64,000 nt of DNA from Plantago major (taxonomy: Eukaryota > Streptophyta > Magnoliopsida > Lamiales > Plantaginaceae): NCBI GenBank assembly GCA_026545765.1, contig CM048840.1, forward strand, positions 9,000,765 through 9,064,764. The letters are read 5' to 3'. A model generated the notes under the pieces. It ran no database searches, was not told the DNA's origin, and saw only the letters and a list, made by a program, of their open reading frames with translations. Position numbers and translations under genes: made by a program. Shown piece by piece: positions 60,105-64,000 of the stretch. Position 1 is the first letter of the stretch. Every line of letters starts with the position of its first letter.

Positions 60105-60262
60105 ACAATTGACCCCGGCGATTCGCCATACTTTGAAACTTTTGAATGATAACTTCGTTTGATACACCTTTGAATACATCCTTTTCAAGATAAACCACGA
60201 GGTTATCATTCATCCATTCGCCACCCATACTATTTTGACCTTTTTGTAATACTTCTCCATAT
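60105..60262 (-). pseudogene. hAT-type transposase C-terminal (dimerisation) exon relic
   Basis: On minus an exon-like stretch reads GGEWMNDNLVVYLEKDVF and then QKFQSMANRRGQL before a stop. This matches the C-terminus of plant hAT-type transposases of the TTF/MYM zinc-finger group (DEWMNDCL and RRGQL motifs). Upstream lies a plausible acceptor. No other part of the transposase was found in the window. Confidence 0.65.
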
Positions 60263-61318
60263 CTATAAAATAGAAAAATATTAAAATTAAAAATTAATCA
60301 ACAATGTAAATCCAATTAATTTCACAATTTATATATAAGAAAGACTATTAGTACTTGTTTTGCAAGCGATTAAAATTAACAAAACCTGATTAAAAAGACC
60401 TAAAACCATCTATTTTAAGCTGATTTTCGTGATTTTAATTGATAAATCTCACAAGTAAATCATAACTTAAAAAAATAAGTAGAGAAATTAAACAATTGAA
60501 TAACACACCACACGTCACACACAGACACACTTAATTAACTCCTGTCATCCACTAGTTCCTCACTCCACGCCAACTCCACTTAATTTACCCACTGGCCAAC
60601 TCCATTTATTAACCCAGCCCCCAGGTCGGCATAGCCGCATAGGCAGCCTGTGTCCATCTATTTTTTTTTTGTCTTGAGATCACCAAAAATCATCAATCAC
60701 ACCACTCATCAATCACCATTGTTGTAGTCTTGTAGAATAGTACAACTTCAGTAAAATCAGAACTGCGGCATCCATCAAACTTCCGTCGGCCGTCGCTTGG
60801 CGGCTTGGGCTTGGCAAGACGATGGAAGGAGTAGGCGAGTAGCTCGTAGAGGCAACGAGTAAACAAGAAAAAAATTAACATAGATCGAAGGTATTGGAGA
60901 TGGAATATGAAGGTAAGCATAATGTTAATTCAATTTTAGGGGTTTCTCTATTTGCCAATTGGGTATAGAATCAAAATTTAGGGATTTCTTACCAATTATA
61001 TAGATGCTTCTTGAGTTCTTGTTGATTGAAGTCGAAGAAGTCCAAGAGTTCCTCAATTTTCGGTTCTGCAGCTTCTTTCTACGCTTTTTTTTTTCTTGCC
61101 TTGGTGTTTTATAGTTTTTTGTATTCAATTAGAGTAGTTTGAGGATTTCTAATAGGTTAGAGTTATGTAATATGAGAAAATTTCCTTTTCCCTGTAAATT
61201 TTGTGAAGTATTCTGTAAATAAAATTCTATTTTATTAAATATATTAATACCCAGGGGTATTTTAGTAAATTCGCATTAAAATTTCAGGGGCATCAATTGA
61301 GGTCCCTTGCTCTAACCG
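60262..61318. other. Unassigned insert sequence
   Basis: Sequence inside the interrupted Helitron-like copy. Frames at 60693-60920 and 60925-61128 resemble nothing recognised. Confidence 0.4.
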
Positions 61319-61807
61319 TGTTGTATATTTTTGTATTTTATTTTGGTTCGTTTCGAGGGGTATAAATTTTTAAAAAACATGTATCTGTTACTAATTCACA
61401 TGTTAGATACGGTAGGGTCTCGTATAAAATATATGTTATCAACCCGTCGGGTCCTGAACGGGTTTAAGGATGGATATAACAACTTTGTCCTGTGCTGCTT
61501 TAATCTTTCTGGAAAAACAGCTCGCTAGAAGTTTTGTTGACCCAGCATAATACTTAATACTGCTCTACCCCTTTTAAAGTATATCCATCATGATAAGTCG
61601 TACTTTTAAATTTTTTATAGTTATCAATAAAAAAAGATTCAATGATATATTATTGGATGAAGAAGGACTACCATCGACACAACGACCAACCAACGTTGTT
61701 TACATAAGTTTGACTATTTTATGTTCTCGACTAATTTATGTTGTCATCCCCTTTTATTTATTATTAAAAGTAACTATACCGTGGCATCGTCACGGGTTAG
61801 TTCCAGT

Positions 61808-62261
61808 TGTATGTAATGCTTAATATTTTCAAATTATACTTTTTGGTGTAAATGTAGACTTTTTCTTAAAATTGATATTATAGCTGCGGTTGCACAACGA
61901 CAGTACTGCATACAATTGTACATATAAATATGATTGCATATGAGCCCATCAATCGTTTCGAGGAATTGAACCATGTATCTCTTGATTATAGGCGTTTCAA
62001 CCAATTAAGATACAAATTGACCATTATATTGTGTGAAAATTTCAAAACATCATTGTTAAAACAAGATGCTAAAATACTCTAAAACTAGACATCAGTCATA
62101 AAATGAATGAATATCATGAAGAATGAAAAGTTCAATCTCATCCATACAGTATAAGATTGGTACATACATTATCATCCCTTAGAATCTAGTCATAGTAGTC
62201 ATAGTATAACATAAGAGAATGGAAACAAGTGAATCAAATTGTAAGTGTCAAGAATATAGGC
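61808..62261. other. Intergenic, nothing recognised
   Basis: AT-rich; would include the 3' UTR of the partial TPD1-like gene on minus. Confidence 0.4.
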
Positions 62262-62564
62262 TTAAGAGCAAGCTTCTGTATAATCCAAAACCTTGAAAGC
62301 AACCCGTCCTAGTAAATAAGTGAAAGTGAGATTCTGAAATGCATAAATAGGGCTAGTGATAAGGCATTTGTCATGCCCGATTATGGTTACAGCGGATGAG
62401 AGATAAAGTCCGTATGTTCGAATACATGCAAGTTTCAAATCGAAAATGGTGCATGCGCAATTATTTGTAATCGTAACATCCCACTCGTCACCAAACACGT
62501 CTTCTTGTTTTTGGGCGATCGCTATCTTATTTGGATGGCACTCTGACCCTCTTGACCATAACCT
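62262..62564 (-). pseudogene. Second TPD1-like gene, mature-domain exon only
   Basis: After an acceptor (TTATTGTAG, plus 62565 onwards) one exon reads ECHPNKIAIAQKQEDVFGDE, WDVTITNNCACTIFDLKLAC, then HDKCLITSPIYAFQNLTF and ends DYTEACS. The Trp and Cys spacing match the TPD1-like protein at 56407-56893 on the same strand, 6 kb away, but the two are well diverged. No signal-peptide exon was recognised within 600 bp upstream, where tandem repeats begin. It may be a real gene with a distant first exon or a fragment. Confidence 0.6.
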
Positions 62565-62699
62565 ACAATAAAATGAAATGAGAAACTTTAATTGGCACTA
62601 TAAGAAATGATAAGTGGGAATTAAACTTATTGAGTTACGGAGAAAGTACAAGCTACAAAGTAACAAACCACACTAGTCTCTGGAGATCCATTATTGTTA

Positions 62700-63170
62700 G
62701 CAAATACTAGGGTCAAATAGATAAATTATACTTTAGGTTGTACCATGTACAGTTTATATATTCAACATTGGCACCGTATAAAATGTATACCTTAAATCAA
62801 CCATCCATTTAAACATCATACTCCGACCAATTTTGTCATCAGAAATGGCGCGTGTTGTTCAAACGCCGGTACGATTCACGCGATAGATGGGTAAAATAGA
62901 TAAATTATATTGCATGTTGTACCTGATATAGTTTATATACTCCACATTGCCACCGTGTTATATGCTCCACACAAGCTACAAAGTTTATATACTCCACACA
63001 AGCTACAAAGTTTATATAGTTTATATACCTGATATAGTTTATATACTCCACACAAGCTACAAAGTAACAAACCTGATATAGTTTATATACTCCACATTAC
63101 CACTCCGTTTAAACATTATACTCCGGTCAGTTTTGTCATTAAAAAAATGACACGTGTCGAGTTGTGGTTA
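62700..63170. repeat. Imperfect tandem block with TATAGTTTATATACTCCACA
   Basis: Several copies of CTGATATAGTTTATATACTC and CACAAGCTACAAAGT, plus two copies of a longer unit (AATAGATAAATTATA ... CATAYTCCGRYC ... ACGCG or CACGTG). It lies just upstream (minus sense) of the second TPD1-like exon. Confidence 0.7.
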
Positions 63171-63395
63171 AATATGGAACATTTTATTTTTAAGAAATGT
63201 AAATAATTTTTTAAATTGTATAAAAAATAGGATTAATTATGTACTTCCATTAATTAAAAAATTAAAAAAATCATGGAAGCTTGACAAATTAGAAAAAGCA
63301 AAGAATAGCAAAAATGCCAGTTGTACATTCAATCAATTGACCGGATATGTGTCCGATGTACTGTTGGGATTAAATATCTCTCTTCAAAATTAGTA

Positions 63396-63646
63396 ATCCC
63401 TCCATTCCAAAGATAACTTGCTATTTGTCTTTTGTACAATTTTTAAGAAGTTTGAGTAAAAAATAATTTATATAGATAAAGTAATAAGTGTATGGTAAAA
63501 AGTAAGAAAGAGAATTGATAAAGTATGAAAGGGATTGATTAAAATATTAATAATGGGGATAGTGAGTTTTCATAAAAGGAAATGGAAAGTTTTTAATGGA
63601 ACGCCCAAAATGAAAAAATGGAAAGTTTATAATGGAATGGAGGGAG
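63396..63646. mobile_element. Stowaway-like MITE
   Basis: Ends ATCCCTCCATTCC and GGAATGGAGGGAG, complementary TIRs, flanked by TA at 63394-63395 and 63647-63648. 251 bp, AT-rich, non-coding: typical of a Tc1/mariner-derived MITE. Confidence 0.8.
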
Positions 63647-63648
63647 TA

Positions 63649-64000
63649 TGAATTACCATGAAATGAAGTATGTGCTTTAGAAAAAAATGTCCGATAGAGC
63701 ACTGCATGAGGAGATTCTTCCGAGCGGCATCTTGAGTTCAACCCGCTACAGTTTATAAATCTCAGAGAATCACATCCTGGAAAGGGCGACTTTCCACCTG
63801 CATGCATCTACGGTCCGAGGACCCAACCTTCCTATACAAAGACTCTATGGTTGACACGTGGACGTCTTACTATCAAGGGCAAAGACCCCAACCAGGTACA
63901 TTTAGGCTCACTTATCAAGGTGACCAGGTAACTTAGTTGCATGTTTACTTTTCAATATTTACCTTCGAGGAACCTAGAGCATACTGCTTGGACCCTATCA
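63649..64000. other. Window end, possible unrecognised gene or repeat
   Basis: Less AT-rich than its surroundings (63690-63930). Short frames exist on both strands (for example minus 63547-63807), and CAAGGTGACCAG|GTAACT at about 63925 could be an exon edge. No family was recognised. Confidence 0.3.

Larger units (their letters stand above)
59930..61807 (+). mobile_element. Helitron-like 3' region, copy 2, interrupted
   Basis: Homologous to 51360-51848 in pieces: about 59930-59990, then 61320-61467 and 61564-61807. It ends with hairpin CCGTG / CACGG (61779-61795) and CCAG where copy 1 has CTAG. Two later insertions interrupt it: 59995-61320 (with hAT remnant) and about 95 bp at 61468-61563. 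Confidence 0.5.

Overview
The window looks like nuclear DNA from a flowering plant, probably a eudicot. It is AT-rich and has intron-containing genes of plant families (PB1/TPR 'Phox' co-chaperone, MEMO1-like, TPD1-like). It is packed with plant transposon types: Tat-type Ty3/gypsy, Ty1/copia, TRIM and Cassandra-like LTRs, Mutator-like, CACTA, hAT, Helitron-like, LINE and Stowaway-like MITEs. No prokaryotic, organellar, rRNA or tRNA gene was seen. The species cannot be named from this sequence.

Layout. 1-3054: wreck of a Tat-type gypsy element (pol, then an LTR end, then gag) closed by a 5'-truncated LINE tail. 3055-6002: AT-rich, no gene. 6003-9964: complete-ended but decayed copia-type element on the minus strand with 5-bp target duplications. 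9970-13100: AT-rich, one Helitron-like end. 13100-17500: nested pile-up: a frameshifted mevalonate-kinase exon beside a terminal-inverted-repeat (TIR) arm, a Stowaway-like MITE, and a short Mutator-like element carrying both a 1.5-kb solo LTR and a CACTA element. 17807-25882: copia element on plus (copia-1), 3' LTR split by another insertion. 26560-27360: LINE relic. 28510-34169: related copia element on minus (copia-2), internally deleted. 34190-35480: two 5S-rRNA-like (Cassandra-type) LTRs.

The first clearly functional gene is a PB1/TPR co-chaperone (36506-38707). After a minisatellite (40958-41366) comes a 6.8-kb Mutator-like element (43671-50472) with about 0.5-kb TIRs. It carries divergent genes for a transposase fused to an OTU-type cysteine protease domain (minus) and a plant mobile domain protein (plus), separated by an array of about 28 short repeats rich in CACGTG. 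Then follow an eight-exon MEMO1-like gene (52052-54951), the last exon of an acidic nuclear-type protein (55831-56044), a two-exon TPD1-like secreted protein gene (minus, 56407-56893), a TRIM, a dispersed LTR-like repeat, Helitron-like and hAT relics, a second partial TPD1-like gene (minus, 62262-62564) and a Stowaway-like MITE.

Host genes appear independent; there is no operon-like organisation. The most unusual signal is in the two copia elements: an 11-14 nt segment of each LTR is the exact reverse complement of the leader just inside that LTR, where the primer-binding site should be. The base pairing is kept although the two elements differ in sequence, which suggests RNA fold-back or self-priming.
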